Part shown: positions 7,587 to 16,299 of the stretch, piece after piece
Layout: every line of letters begins with the position of its first letter
Position numbering within the stretch: the first letter of the stretch is position 1
Source: Thermoleophilaceae bacterium
Lineage (GTDB): Bacteria > Actinomycetota > Thermoleophilia > Solirubrobacterales > Thermoleophilaceae
Assembly (NCBI GenBank): GCA_030447725.1
Contig: JAUJOQ010000001.1
Location: forward strand, 519,422-583,421
Length of the DNA: 64,000 nt
Direction: 5' to 3'
Notes under the pieces: generated by a model
Told to the model about the DNA's origin: nothing
Databases searched by the model: none
What the model saw: only the letters and a program-made list of their open reading frames with translations
Position numbers and translations under genes: made by a program

Positions 7587-8668
7587 GAGGCGTGCGCGAT
7601 CTCGCGCGCCTTCTCCGCCAGGGCGGGCACTCCCTCGTCGAAGATCGCCAGGAAGCTGTCGTCGCTGGCTCCCGCCAGGAAGCGCTTGTAGTTGCCCTCC
7701 ATGAACACCGCGGCCTTCCACAGCGCCAGCGCCTGATACCAGTGCAGCGCCGCCATGGAGCGCCCGCTGCGCTCCTCGTAGCGAGCGATCATCGCTTCAC
7801 GCGTGGGAAAGCCCTCCGCGCGGGTGACCGCCGACAGCGAGCTGAACATCGTGTCCGCGGGATCGTCTGGCGCCACCCAGGTGGCGGTGAGGTAGCCGAG
7901 ATCGGCCAGCGGATCGCCGATCGTCGCGAGCTCCCAGTCGAAGATGGACACCACCCGCCCCGGAGGCTCGGCCGCGACCATCACGTTGCCCAGGCGGTAG
8001 TCGCCGTGCACGATGGTGGAGCGGGGCGACTCGGGCAGGTTGGCGGCCAGCCAGTCGCCCACCTCCGCCACCACCGCCAGCTCGCGGGTCTTGTTGTGCT
8101 CCCATAGACCGTTGAAGCGCCGCAGCTGGCGCTCGAGGTAGCCGGTGGGCTTGCCGAAGCCCTCGAGCCCCGCGCCCTCCCAATCGACGGCGTGCACCTC
8201 GACCAGGGCATCCAGCAGCTCGTCGCCTATGCGCGCGCGGTCCTCGGCGGAGTCCAGGGCGCCCGGCATCTCTCCGGTGATCACGTGCCCCTGCACCTCC
8301 TGCATGACGTAGAAGGGCACGCCGAGCACCGACGCGTCATCGCAGGTGGCGAGCACCCGCGGGGTGCGGACGTGGGCGCCCTCGAGGGCGCTCAACAGAC
8401 GCGCCTCGCGCAGCACGTCGTGCGCCGATGGTGGAAGAGGGGGGCGCGGGGGACGGCGCAGAACGAACCGCTCGCTGCCGCGCTGGACAAGGTAGGTGAC
8501 GTTGGAGTGCCCTTCGCCGATGCGCTGGACGGCGATCGATCCCGAGCCCATGCCACGGGAGTCCAAGAACTCCTCGAGCGCTTCGCGCACCACCAGCGGC
8601 GCCACCTCCTGCTCGGCGGCCTGCTCGCGGCTGTCGACTATCTCCAGCGCGCCCATAGCGCCGCGCAT
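7583..8668 (-). CDS. APH-family phosphotransferase (ACAD10/11 N-domain type)
   Basis: 361 residues; Met1 or Met5 may be the start. Kinase-like fold with the catalytic loop STIVHGDYRLGNVMV (HGD..N) and metal-binding VVSIFDWELATIGDPLADLGYL. Followed by a helical C-lobe with a Trp-rich segment (LHWYQALALWKAAVFMEGNYKRFL), typical of the phosphotransferases related to the kinase domain of ACAD10/11. Those act in the metabolism of 4-hydroxy or other acyl-CoA compounds. An aminoglycoside substrate is unlikely. Translationally coupled to the HAD hydrolase downstream. Confidence 0.88.
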   Translation of the reverse strand: MRGAMGALEIVDSREQAAEQEVAPLVVREALEEFLDSRGMGSGSIAVQRIGEGHSNVTYLVQRGSERFVLRRPPRPPLPPSAHDVLREARLLSALEGAHVRTPRVLATCDDASVLGVPFYVMQEVQGHVITGEMPGALDSAEDRARIGDELLDALVEVHAVDWEGAGLEGFGKPTGYLERQLRRFNGLWEHNKTRELAVVAEVGDWLAANLPESPRSTIVHGDYRLGNVMVAAEPPGRVVSIFDWELATIGDPLADLGYLTATWVAPDDPADTMFSSLSAVTRAEGFPTREAMIARYEERSGRSMAALHWYQALALWKAAVFMEGNYKRFLAGASDDSFLAIFDEGVPALAEKAREIAHAS

Positions 8669-8749
8669 CCTTCCAGACAGCCGGATTGACGATCGGCACC
8701 GTGATCGGCTCGCATCATGAGATTTCCTTCCTCCGTGTCCTGGCCGGTC

Positions 8750-9012
8750 GGCGGCGCTCGCGGCACCCGGCGGCGTCGCGGCCGCACGTGGCGGATGGGC
8801 GCCGGGGGCGAGTCACACACGGTGACCACTCTCGGTCGGGTGCCCCAGCGCTTCGACTCCGGCGTGAAGGACACGGGCGAGACCTTTCGCTACGGCGCCA
8901 GCGGACTTGGCTGCCGCGCCCCGCCCCGGGGCGCTACAGGGTCTCGGTGACCGCCACCGATCGCGAGGGCAACCGGGCGCGGCCAGTGCGGACGGTTCTC
9001 AGGGTTCGCTAG
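8750..9012 (+). pseudogene. Remnant of a secreted cupredoxin-like/Ig-like protein
   Basis: No intact gene fits the 340 bases between the kinase and the RpiB-like gene. One frame has SHTVTTLG..RFDSGVKDTGETFRY, which looks like the HTVT...FDSG...G(E/D)xF(S/R)Y core of plastocyanin-like proteins. A second frame then gives GRYRVSVTATDREGNRARPVRTVLRVR and a stop, a common C-terminus of secreted proteins in this group. The two parts need a frameshift, and the copper-binding C-terminal loop is absent. I treat it as debris. Confidence 0.4.
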
Positions 9013-9446
9013 CGGATCTCCTCGACGTGGCGGATGTTGGCCACGTCGTCATGCTCGCTGCTCGGGCCTTCCTCGAACCAGCCGTCGAGGATCTCGGTGA
9101 GCAGCGCCTCGCTGGTGGTGCGCAGCGACAGCGCGAGCAGGTTGGCGTCGTTCCAGCGCCGCGCCCCGCGGGCGGTCTCGGCGTCGGCGCAGAGGGCGGC
9201 CCGCGCGCCCGGCACCTTGTTGGCGGCGATCGACGCTCCGGTACCGGTCCAGCAGCAGACGACCCCCTGGGCGGCGCGGCCCTCGGCCACGTCGCGCGCC
9301 GCGGCCTCGCTGGCCCAGGCCCAGTCGTCGCGCTCCTCTTCGGTGAGCGCTCCATGAAGCAGCGGCTCGTGGCCGCGGCGGCGCAGCTGCGCCACCACGG
9401 CGTCGGCCACTCCGGTGCGCTCGTCGGCGGCTACGGCGATCCGCAT
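9009..9446 (-). CDS. RpiB/LacAB-family sugar-phosphate isomerase-like protein
   Basis: 145 residues from ATG 9446 (the open frame extends further upstream but without similarity). MRIAVAADERTG, the segment CCWTGTGASIAANKVPGARAALC (the GTG-x-x-IAANK signature of RpiB) and ARRWNDANLLALS are all recognisable. RpiB interconverts ribose 5-phosphate and ribulose 5-phosphate. Rpe, the neighbouring enzyme of the pentose phosphate pathway, is also in this window (16.3 kb), but not in the same operon. The Cys-Cys-Trp before GTG deviates from the usual C-GTG spacing, so activity on another pentose or hexose phosphate is possible. Confidence 0.85.
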   Translation of the reverse strand: MRIAVAADERTGVADAVVAQLRRRGHEPLLHGALTEEERDDWAWASEAAARDVAEGRAAQGVVCCWTGTGASIAANKVPGARAALCADAETARGARRWNDANLLALSLRTTSEALLTEILDGWFEEGPSSEHDDVANIRHVEEIR

Positions 9447-9494
9447 CGCCGCCGAGGATACCCCGCCCGGGCTGTCTGGGCGTACCTTTTCCCG

Positions 9495-10343
9495 ATGCCC
9501 GAGCTGCCGGAGGTCGAGATAGCCGCGCGCCGTATCGGCCGCGCCGTGGCCGGGGCTCGGATCGAGTCCGCGCTGGCGCCCGGCATGGTGACCATGAAGA
9601 GCTTCGACCCGCCGGTAGATTCGCTCGCCGGCTCGACCATCGACGCGGTGGGCCGGCGCGGCAAGCTGTTCGTGGTCGAGGTCGGCGAGCTGGCGCTCGT
9701 GATCCACCTGATGTCCGCCGGGCGGCTGCAGCTGTTCGACAAGCGGGCTTCGTTGCGCGATCGCGCCTCGCGCCTGCTCCTGCGCCTCGATGACGGCCGC
9801 GAGCTGCGCCTGCGCGAGTTCGGCACCCAGCAGAGGGCCTGGGCCAAGCTGCTGCCCGCCGATGACGTGGACTCAGACGAGGCTGTGGCCACCCTCGGGC
9901 CGGAGGCCTGGCCCGCACCGGCGGCCCCCGAGCTGGCGGCGCTGCTGGACCAGCCCCGCCACCTGCACCCACTGCTGCGCGACCAGCGCACGATCGCCGG
10001 CATAGGGCGCTCGTGGGTCGACGAGATCATCTGGGAGGCCCGGCTTTCCCCCTTCAGGAAGGGATCGGAGCTCGACGGCGACGAGGTGGAGCGCCTGCGC
10101 GTGGCCATGGACGAGCGGTTGGGGGCAGCGCTCGAGCACTACGAGCAGGCGGTCGGGGACACGATTCCCGACAAGCTGCCTATGCCGCTGGCCGTGCACC
10201 GACGCGCAGGCGAGTCCTGCCCGCGCTGCGGCACGCGCATCGAGGCGATCCACTACCGCGACTACGTGCTCTGCTACTGCCCCGAGGAGCAGACGGGCGG
10301 CCGGGTGCTCAAGGACCGCCGCCTCTCGCGGCTGCTCAAGTAG
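9495..10343 (+). CDS. mutM: Formamidopyrimidine-DNA glycosylase (Fpg/MutM-like)
   Basis: 282 residues from ATG 9495. The N-terminus PELPEVE supplies the catalytic Pro2 and Glu3; LVIHLMSAGRLQ, the H2TH region IAGIGRSWVDEIIWEA and the C-terminal zinc-finger region follow. It excises oxidised purines and nicks the abasic site. The zinc finger is unusual: CPRCGTRIEAIHYRDYVLCYCPEEQ gives C-x2-C and C-x-C, and the last Cys of the normal CPxC pair is Glu. The ending GRVLKDRRLSRLLK is typical of actinobacterial Fpg-like proteins, among which some paralogues act as Nei-like enzymes. Confidence 0.9.
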   Translation: MPELPEVEIAARRIGRAVAGARIESALAPGMVTMKSFDPPVDSLAGSTIDAVGRRGKLFVVEVGELALVIHLMSAGRLQLFDKRASLRDRASRLLLRLDDGRELRLREFGTQQRAWAKLLPADDVDSDEAVATLGPEAWPAPAAPELAALLDQPRHLHPLLRDQRTIAGIGRSWVDEIIWEARLSPFRKGSELDGDEVERLRVAMDERLGAALEHYEQAVGDTIPDKLPMPLAVHRRAGESCPRCGTRIEAIHYRDYVLCYCPEEQTGGRVLKDRRLSRLLK

Positions 10344-10360
10344 GACGCGGCCCGGCCCTT

Positions 10361-11377
10361 ATGGTTCGCGCCGTGCTCCCCGCAGGTGCCGTCGGCGAGT
10401 CGTTTCGGTCGTTCTTCGATGCCGTCGACGACTTCTTCTCGGGCTTGGCGGAGGTGCAGCTGGGCTCGTTCACGATCGCGCTGCTGTGCTTCGGCGTCTA
10501 CCTGAGCCTTCGCGCTCGCGCCTCCTACAACATCCTCCGAGCGGCGTATCCCACGGAGTCCTTCCGCTACCGGGAGATCTGGGGCGCGTACTTCGCCGGC
10601 TATGGCTTCAACTCCGTGATCCCCGCCCGCGGTGGCGACGTGATCCGCCTGTTCTTGACCAAGACGTCGGTGCCCCACTCGAGCTACCCGGCCGTCGGCG
10701 CGGCCTCCGTGGTCGAGATCGGCTTCGACGTGGCGATGGGCGTATTGATCCTCTCCTTCGCCTTTACCCAGGGCGTATTCCCCAAGCCGCCCGACTTCGC
10801 CAGCCTCAACGCCTTCGACCTCTCCTATCTGGCCTCTCATCCGCGTTTCGCGCTCTTCTTGATCACCGCGCTCGGCGTGGCTGCGATGGTGGCCTTCGCC
10901 CTGCTCTCGGTGCGGGTCAAGGCGTTCTGGGCGCGGGTGCGCCAAGGGTTCACGATCCTCTTCGACCGCCGTCGCTACTTCCGCGAGGTCTTCGCCGTCC
11001 AGTTGGTGGGTTGGATGTTCCGCTTTGCCGCGTTCTGGTTCCTGCTCGAGGCGTTCAACGTCGGGGGCTCGGTGAAGAACGTGCTCCTGGTCCTCGGCGT
11101 CAATGCCGTCTCGGCCGCCGTGCCCTTCACCCCACAGGGCGCGGGCGTCGCGCAGGCGCTGCTGGCCAAGGTGTTCGCCGACACAGCTCCCGGCGCCACG
11201 GTCGCGGCCTACTCGGTCGGCCAGCAGATCGCGATCGCCGCCTTCACGTTGGCGGTTGGCTTCACCGCCCTGGTGTTCATCTTCAGGGTGCGCAGCTTCA
11301 AGGAGATCGTGCGCCGCGGCCGCGAGGACCGCGAGGCGGAGAAGGCCGCCTCCCGCGGCCCGGCGGAGGCGGTCTAG
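10361..11377 (+). CDS. Lysylphosphatidylglycerol synthase TM-region/flippase-like membrane protein (UPF0104)
   Basis: 338 residues, ATG 10361. Six to eight hydrophobic segments with the family's conserved SYNILRAAYPTE, YGFNSVIPARGGDVIRLFL and NAVSAAVPFTPQGAGVAQALLA. These match the transmembrane domain shared by MprF and stand-alone UPF0104 proteins, which move lipids or undecaprenyl-linked compounds across the membrane. The aminoacyl-transferase domain of MprF is absent. Positioned 17 bp after the glycosylase, on the same strand. Confidence 0.85.
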   Translation: MVRAVLPAGAVGESFRSFFDAVDDFFSGLAEVQLGSFTIALLCFGVYLSLRARASYNILRAAYPTESFRYREIWGAYFAGYGFNSVIPARGGDVIRLFLTKTSVPHSSYPAVGAASVVEIGFDVAMGVLILSFAFTQGVFPKPPDFASLNAFDLSYLASHPRFALFLITALGVAAMVAFALLSVRVKAFWARVRQGFTILFDRRRYFREVFAVQLVGWMFRFAAFWFLLEAFNVGGSVKNVLLVLGVNAVSAAVPFTPQGAGVAQALLAKVFADTAPGATVAAYSVGQQIAIAAFTLAVGFTALVFIFRVRSFKEIVRRGREDREAEKAASRGPAEAV

Positions 11378-11390
11378 TGCGCTAAGCGCT

Positions 11391-12401
11391 CTACGCGGCC
11401 GGCCAGCCGATCAGATTGCGCACTAGGAACTCGGTCTGGTCGATGACCGCGCGTTCGAACTGCGGCTCCGCGTAGATCGCGAAGTGCCCGATCGGATAGC
11501 GGATCAGCTCGGCGTTCGGTGAGCGCTCCGCGGCCCGCACGGCCGGAGCGGGAGGGGTCGTGCTGTCCTCTTCGGCGACGACGACCAACACGGGGCAGCG
11601 CAGCTTCGAGAGCTTGGAGTAAGGGCGATAGGCGCCCACATACAGACCCACCCGAGCGGCCACGCGGTTCTCCCATGTGCTCTCGGGAGGATCGATGGCG
11701 AGGAAGCCGGGCTCCGCCTCCGGGGCCGTCATCACCGCGGTCGAGCCGGGCGGCCCGACCGACGGGACATAGAGAGGCGCTCGCCCCGCCAGCCCGCGAA
11801 GACCGTCGCCGATCGCAGCAGCGGTGAGCCGCAAAGCGGCAGGGGCGCCGCCGGCTCGGATGGCGCTCAGGCCGTCGGTGAAGGGCACCTGCGAGACCAC
11901 CGCGGCCACGCGGTCGTCGCCTGCCGCTACCTGCACCACGTGCCCGCCGCTGAAGGACGTTCCCCACAGCGCAATCCGTGCGGCGTCGATTCCCTCGAAG
12001 CCGCGCGCGAAGCCGATGGCCGCTCTCCAGTCCGCCAGCTGCCGGCGGATGTCCAGCAGCTGGCGCGGATCGCCCGAGCTCGCGCCGAAGTGGCGGTAGT
12101 CGAACGCCAGCACGGCCAGTCCGGCGGCCGCGAAGCGCTCCGCGTAGGCATCGAGGCGCTGCTCGCGGACGGCAGAGAAGCCGTGCGCCATGACCACCAA
12201 CGGGGAGGAAAAGGGTGCGGTGCTCGCCGGAGATTCTCCGGTGCGGTGCTCGCCGGAACGACGTTCCGGCTGCACTCCTACCGAGACGTTCCGGCTGCGC
12301 TCCTTCCCTGGGGACTCGCTGCCCGGATGCCACAGCCAGGCTGCGCATGTCTCGCCGCCGGATTCGAAGGAGACCTCCGAGCGGGCGGGCAGCGGGGTCA
12401 G
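11391..12401 (-). CDS. Alpha/beta-hydrolase with an in-frame repeat insertion
   Basis: About 336 residues. Core: PLVVMAHGFSAVRE (oxyanion region), FDYRHFGASSGDPRQL, ALWGTSFSGGHVV (nucleophile Ser in GTSFSG), the late Asp in VVAEEDSTTP and the His in YPIGHFAIYAEP. It belongs to the dienelactone-hydrolase/peptidase-like group. Between WLWHPG and PLVVMAHGF about 30 extra residues are inserted, encoded by the repeat at 12214-12304. No canonical start lies close to the domain; an in-frame CTG at 12401 overlaps the stop of the upstream gene (CTGA), otherwise translation would begin far upstream inside that gene. The start is uncertain. Confidence 0.8.
   Translation of the reverse strand: MTPLPARSEVSFESGGETCAAWLWHPGSESPGKERSRNVSVGVQPERRSGEHRTGESPASTAPFSSPLVVMAHGFSAVREQRLDAYAERFAAAGLAVLAFDYRHFGASSGDPRQLLDIRRQLADWRAAIGFARGFEGIDAARIALWGTSFSGGHVVQVAAGDDRVAAVVSQVPFTDGLSAIRAGGAPAALRLTAAAIGDGLRGLAGRAPLYVPSVGPPGSTAVMTAPEAEPGFLAIDPPESTWENRVAARVGLYVGAYRPYSKLSKLRCPVLVVVAEEDSTTPPAPAVRAAERSPNAELIRYPIGHFAIYAEPQFERAVIDQTEFLVRNLIGWPAA
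12214..12304 (-). repeat. In-frame repeat element A, copy 2 (inside the hydrolase gene)
   Basis: On the minus strand two 18-mers GGAG(C/T)GCAGCCGGAACGT (12303-12286 and 12278-12261) are followed by two CCGGCGAGCACCGCACC units separated by a short CCGGAGAATCTCCGG palindrome. The sequence, unit order and orientation relative to the gene match copy 1 in the helicase. Translation gives GVQPERRSGEHRTGESP here and GAQPER...SGEHRTGDSP there, so both copies are even read in the same frame. Confidence 0.8.
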
Positions 12402-12676
12402 GTGCCGAAGCCCTCGCGGGCCTCGCGCACGAGCGCGACCGCCTCGGGGAAGAGCCGCGTCATCGCGCCGCGGATCTCTTCGGCCTGCTGGTCGGCATTG
12501 CCCTGGAGGTTGAGCCGATTGATGCCGGCCACCGTCATGTCCACGGCCAGCTTGATCGCGTTGTCGGCCCACGCAACCTTTTGCGCTCCCTGCATCTGCT
12601 CGGCCATCTCCTCCATCCGGCGTCGGAGCTCGTCCGGGTCGCCGAAGAGGCCGCCGAATGGATCGTCAGGTGCCAT
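12398..12676 (-). CDS. Small conserved-looking hypothetical protein
   Basis: 92 residues, ATG 12676. The sequence MAPDDPFGGLFGDPDELRRRMEEMAEQMQ is an acidic Gly/Pro start followed by amphipathic helices; no membrane segment, signal or cysteine is present. The size and the helical, Met/Gln-rich N-terminus resemble nucleoid-associated YbaB-like proteins, but I see no decisive motif. The stop overlaps the region where the hydrolase must start, so the two are probably cotranscribed. Confidence 0.7.
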   Translation of the reverse strand: MAPDDPFGGLFGDPDELRRRMEEMAEQMQGAQKVAWADNAIKLAVDMTVAGINRLNLQGNADQQAEEIRGAMTRLFPEAVALVREAREGFGT

Positions 12677-12763
12677 CGGTTGCTGAGTCTAGGGGGTGCT
12701 CTCAGCCGGCGCGCGGCGACCGGGGGGCCCGGCGGCAGCCGGTGGACTGTACCCTCGGGGGCG

Positions 12764-12940
12764 ATGGCGCCCCTCACCCCCGAACAGGTCCGCCGCCGCG
12801 AACGGGTGGAGGACCTGATCCGCCTGGCTGCCCCGGGGCTCACCCTGCTGCTGGCCGTGGGGGAGCGCATCTCCCGCCTGGTGGAGCCCGAGGATCACGA
12901 GTACTACCCGCCTCGTTCGAGCAGCGACCCGCGCCCGTAG
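12764..12940 (+). CDS. Short hypothetical protein with one hydrophobic segment
   Basis: 58 residues, ATG 12764. LIRLAAPGLTLLLAVGERISRLVEP is a short hydrophobic helix between charged ends, and the tail is EYYPPRSSSDPRP. The stop is 3 bp from the GTG of the following membrane protein gene. The tight spacing supports a real, cotranslated small gene. Function unknown. Confidence 0.6.
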   Translation: MAPLTPEQVRRRERVEDLIRLAAPGLTLLLAVGERISRLVEPEDHEYYPPRSSSDPRP

Positions 12941-12943
12941 CCG

Positions 12944-13798
12944 GTGACGGCAGCGTCGGAACAGCTCCGGTGGGAGGCCCGGTGGGCGAAGCCCGCCGCC
13001 TACGCGGCGTTTGCTTCCGCGTTCCTCACCGTCGCCGGGAACATCTACGCTGCCACCGCGCTCGAGTCGCGACCGGAGCCCGGAGACTCGAAGGGCTTCG
13101 CCGCCGCTCTGGCGTCGGAGTCGGGCGTGTTTGTCACGTCGTCGGTCATTCCGGCGCTCGGGGCGGCGTTGCTGCCACTCGCGCTGGTCTATCTGTATGG
13201 AGCGGTCAAGGCCCGCAGGCCGGAATTGCCCACGATCGCGCTGTATCTGGCGGTGGCCGGACCGCTTATCTACGCCATCGCCATCGTTCTGTCGCAGCTC
13301 GAGCGGATCGACAACGCCGAGCAGTTCGTTGCCTCCGGTTCTCAGGACGAAGGGCGCGCGGAGGAAGCGCTCCGCGACCAGAGCCCGCTTTCCGTCGCGG
13401 TCGGATTGTCCGGCGCCCTGTCGCTGGGGTTCGCGCTCGTCCTTCTGAACGTCAACGCGATGCGGGCCGGCATCGAGAGCCGGTTCATGGGGGTGATGGG
13501 GGTGGTCGTGGGCGCCCTTCCAGTCCTTTCCTCGCTTATACCCGTCATCAGCGCCAGCTTTGTGCAGCTCTTCTGGGTGACCGCCCTTGGCGCTTTGTTC
13601 CTCGGCAAGTGGCCCGGCGGCCGCGGCCCTGCCTGGGAGACCGGAGAGGCCACGCCCTGGCCCTCGGCTGCTGATCGCCGGCTCGAGCAGGCCGAAGCCC
13701 CCGCCGAGGCCGAAGCTCCCACGGAGGCCGCTCACCGCGACGAGCCTCGCCCGGCTGGCTCCACGTCCCAGAAGCGCAAGCGCAAACGCAAGCGTTAG
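12944..13798 (+). CDS. Hypothetical six-helix membrane protein
   Basis: 284 residues, GTG start. Around six hydrophobic segments (AAYAAFASAFLTVAGNIYA, VTSSVIPALGAALLPLALVYLYG, IALYLAVAGPLIYAIAIVL, VAVGLSGALSLGFALVLLN, MGVMGVVVGALPVLSSLIPVI, FVQLFWVTALGALFLG). They are followed by a cytoplasmic-looking tail rich in Ala/Glu and ending in alternating Lys and Arg. The architecture resembles uncharacterised DUF4386-like membrane proteins, but I cannot assign a family with certainty. Confidence 0.75.
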   Translation: MTAASEQLRWEARWAKPAAYAAFASAFLTVAGNIYAATALESRPEPGDSKGFAAALASESGVFVTSSVIPALGAALLPLALVYLYGAVKARRPELPTIALYLAVAGPLIYAIAIVLSQLERIDNAEQFVASGSQDEGRAEEALRDQSPLSVAVGLSGALSLGFALVLLNVNAMRAGIESRFMGVMGVVVGALPVLSSLIPVISASFVQLFWVTALGALFLGKWPGGRGPAWETGEATPWPSAADRRLEQAEAPAEAEAPTEAAHRDEPRPAGSTSQKRKRKRKR

Positions 13799-13830
13799 GC
13801 CGGGCGCAAGCCCGGCCGGCTCAGCCCGGC

Positions 13831-16218
13831 TCAGCCGAGCTTGGTGGCGCGCAGGTAGCGGCGCAGCAGTACGCGCCTCTTCTTCGCCAGCTCGCGGTCG
13901 ATGATCGCCACGTAGCGCACCTTCCCCGCCCGCACCACGTAGATCACCCGGCTGCGGCTGCGGCTGCGCCTGGGCGCCCGCACGATCCGCACCCCGGCAG
14001 CGAGGGTGCGCAGCCGCTTGCCGAAGCGCTTGCGCAGCGCGCGCACCGAGTCCCCGCGGCCGAGACCGCGGCGGGTGTGCCCGCCGGCGTTCGTGGCCGC
14101 CAGTCGCAGCTTCCCGCGCCTGTCGAACACCACCGCCACGCGGGCGTTGCCTGCACTGCGCACGCAGTAGCGGAAGACGCGCGTGCGCCTTGAGACGTTG
14201 CCGAGCGGGCGCGCGCGCGCCGCGGTCAGCGAGCGGCTCTGGCCCAGCCTGAGCCGGCCGATGCTGCGCGGGCCGATCTTCACGCGGCGGGCCAGGCAGC
14301 TGCTGGGCTCGAAGCCCGAGCCCGTGCCGGGAATCCGGCTGCCTCGGGCCGGGGCCGGCGGCGCGGGCAGGGTCACCTTGTAGACGTCGATCGCGCTGCG
14401 CCCGGCGCCGGCTCCGACGACGCCGTCTCCCGTCGCGCCGAAGTAGGTGAACGTGCCGTCGTCGTTGCGCTGCACCTTGAAGATGTGGGACACCCACTGG
14501 TTGGCGTTCTCGGGGATGAAGTAGCCGGCCTCCTTGAACTCGAAGCTGCCGTCGGCGTGTTCGACGAAGTCGACCACCTGTGTCCCCTGCGAGTACCAGC
14601 CCATGAATATGCGGTTCTGCCCCGGTATCTGCTGGAAGACGTGGGCGGTGCAGAAACTGCCCTGGGGCCGGGTGCGGATCCGCGCCCGGTAGATCGCCTT
14701 CTTGCCGTCGGGCGTGCGGGCGTAGGACTCAAACGCCTCCTCTGCGGTCTTCGGCACGGACTGCTTCAGGCGATCGACCGAGTAGGCGTGCAGTCCTCCG
14801 TTGCCCTGGCTGTTGTCGCCGGCCGGGCTGCAACTCGCCCCCGGCGGAACGACGCCGCCGCCGCGCTCGTCTGTCGCGATCAGGAACCTGCCGGATGCGG
14901 TGCGCTCGAGCTCGTGGTCGAAGTCGATGTCCTCGGTCGAGTCGAACGGCGCGACGGCCTCGTCTTGGGTGGCGACCCGGCCCTGGTGGAACGCGCTTCC
15001 CAGGTGCTTGATCCCGGCGAGCGAGGGTGAGCCGATCGTGATCCAGTTGGGAATCCGCAGATCCACGGCCTGCCCGTCCCTGGTGCCCGTGACGCAGTCG
15101 GTGACCTTGGCGCCCGTGCCGAACGCCACCGAGCTTGAGTCGCGTCGGGCGCAGGGCAAGGGCTCGCCGCGCAGCTTGTCGTCGGTGAAGTCCATGGGCG
15201 TGCCGTTGTCGTCGAATGCTCCGCCCATGTCGAAGACGATCCCGGCGTTGCCGCTGCCGCAGGTGAGGCGATCGTCGGGGTAGACCTCGAGCTCGTGGCA
15301 GCCGAAGACACCCTGGTCGGGCGCGTTGACGGTGTGGCCGCGCGCGATGGCCGCACTGGGATAGCGGAAGCGGAAGACCTCGGGCTTGCACAGGTCACGC
15401 TTGGCCATCGGATCGGTGCCCGGCGGGATGGTGCCCAGCGGGGCCTCGAGGCACGACTTCAGGTTCACGACCTCGAACCCGTCGAGGCTGTTCGGTTGAG
15501 CGGATGTCTCGTTGGCGCGCTTGCCCTCCGAGTCCACGCCGACGGCGTCGGAGGTCACCGAGTAGGCGATGTGCGGGCGCCTGGGATCGACGTTGACCGT
15601 GTGCGACTGGCCGATGTGGCTGGTCAGCCCGATCTCGACCGGGTTGGCAGGGTCGGTGACGTCGATGATCTCGAGACCGCCGCGCGGCGCGCCGGCGAGG
15701 CCGAGCTCGCCGTTGTCGTGGCAGCGCCCGGCGGCGTCGCTGGCGTCCAGCAGCAGCTGGGCGTCGGCGCGGTTGGCGTCGAGGACGTCGGTGTTGAGGA
15801 TCGCGTCGCCCTTCGGCGTTGCCTCCACGTCGTGCTGGAGGCCGGTCGCCGATGCCGCAACGCCGGCGCAGGAGGCGGAGGGATGTTGTGAGATCAGCTT
15901 CGGGTCGATCCCGCCCTTGTCGGTGAGCTGGGCGATCGACTGGCCGCCGCCGTTGGCCGAGGTGCCGAGCAGCCCGACCGAGACGTATGTCTCCCCTCCC
16001 CGGGTGAAGAAGTCCAGGTCGCTGTGCGGGTTGCCGGTCACGAGCGTGTCGAGCAGCTCCCACTTCGCGCCCGGGCCGCCCGAGTTGATGTTCGCGGTGG
16101 GCGGTGAGGCCGGTGCCGTGAAGCTCGGTGCCGGGTGGTCGAGCTCGTGGGCCACAGCGGCGGTCGGTAGAGCAATCATCACGGCCAGAGCGGCGACCAC
16201 GACAGATCTACGGCTCAT
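13831..16218 (-). CDS. Secreted LVIVD-type repeat protein
   Basis: 795 residues from ATG 16218. A Sec signal peptide (MSRRSVVVAALAVMIALPTAAVAHE) precedes a large beta-propeller-like region with the segment GGLEIIDVTDPANPVEIG, the signature of LVIVD repeats. It contains many Asp/Gly turns and several paired Cys. The last about 150 residues are Arg-rich (RRSRSRSRVIYVVRAGKVRYVAIIDREL) and look like a separate surface- or polymer-binding domain. It is extracellular; the ligand is unknown. Upstream ORF residues to 16266 lack signal-peptide character, hence the chosen start. Confidence 0.85.
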   Translation of the reverse strand: MSRRSVVVAALAVMIALPTAAVAHELDHPAPSFTAPASPPTANINSGGPGAKWELLDTLVTGNPHSDLDFFTRGGETYVSVGLLGTSANGGGQSIAQLTDKGGIDPKLISQHPSASCAGVAASATGLQHDVEATPKGDAILNTDVLDANRADAQLLLDASDAAGRCHDNGELGLAGAPRGGLEIIDVTDPANPVEIGLTSHIGQSHTVNVDPRRPHIAYSVTSDAVGVDSEGKRANETSAQPNSLDGFEVVNLKSCLEAPLGTIPPGTDPMAKRDLCKPEVFRFRYPSAAIARGHTVNAPDQGVFGCHELEVYPDDRLTCGSGNAGIVFDMGGAFDDNGTPMDFTDDKLRGEPLPCARRDSSSVAFGTGAKVTDCVTGTRDGQAVDLRIPNWITIGSPSLAGIKHLGSAFHQGRVATQDEAVAPFDSTEDIDFDHELERTASGRFLIATDERGGGVVPPGASCSPAGDNSQGNGGLHAYSVDRLKQSVPKTAEEAFESYARTPDGKKAIYRARIRTRPQGSFCTAHVFQQIPGQNRIFMGWYSQGTQVVDFVEHADGSFEFKEAGYFIPENANQWVSHIFKVQRNDDGTFTYFGATGDGVVGAGAGRSAIDVYKVTLPAPPAPARGSRIPGTGSGFEPSSCLARRVKIGPRSIGRLRLGQSRSLTAARARPLGNVSRRTRVFRYCVRSAGNARVAVVFDRRGKLRLAATNAGGHTRRGLGRGDSVRALRKRFGKRLRTLAAGVRIVRAPRRSRSRSRVIYVVRAGKVRYVAIIDRELAKKRRVLLRRYLRATKLG

Positions 16219-16299
16219 GCGGCGGCTCCTGCAAGTGTCCGGTGTCGACGTGACATGCTCTTGCAAACGCGCCGGGCGCCCATTCGTTGCGCCCAGGGC

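Noticed and set aside
7583-8668. Aminoglycoside resistance gene
   Set aside because: The APH fold alone is not evidence. Sequence features match the ACAD10/11-type kinases and the context is metabolic.
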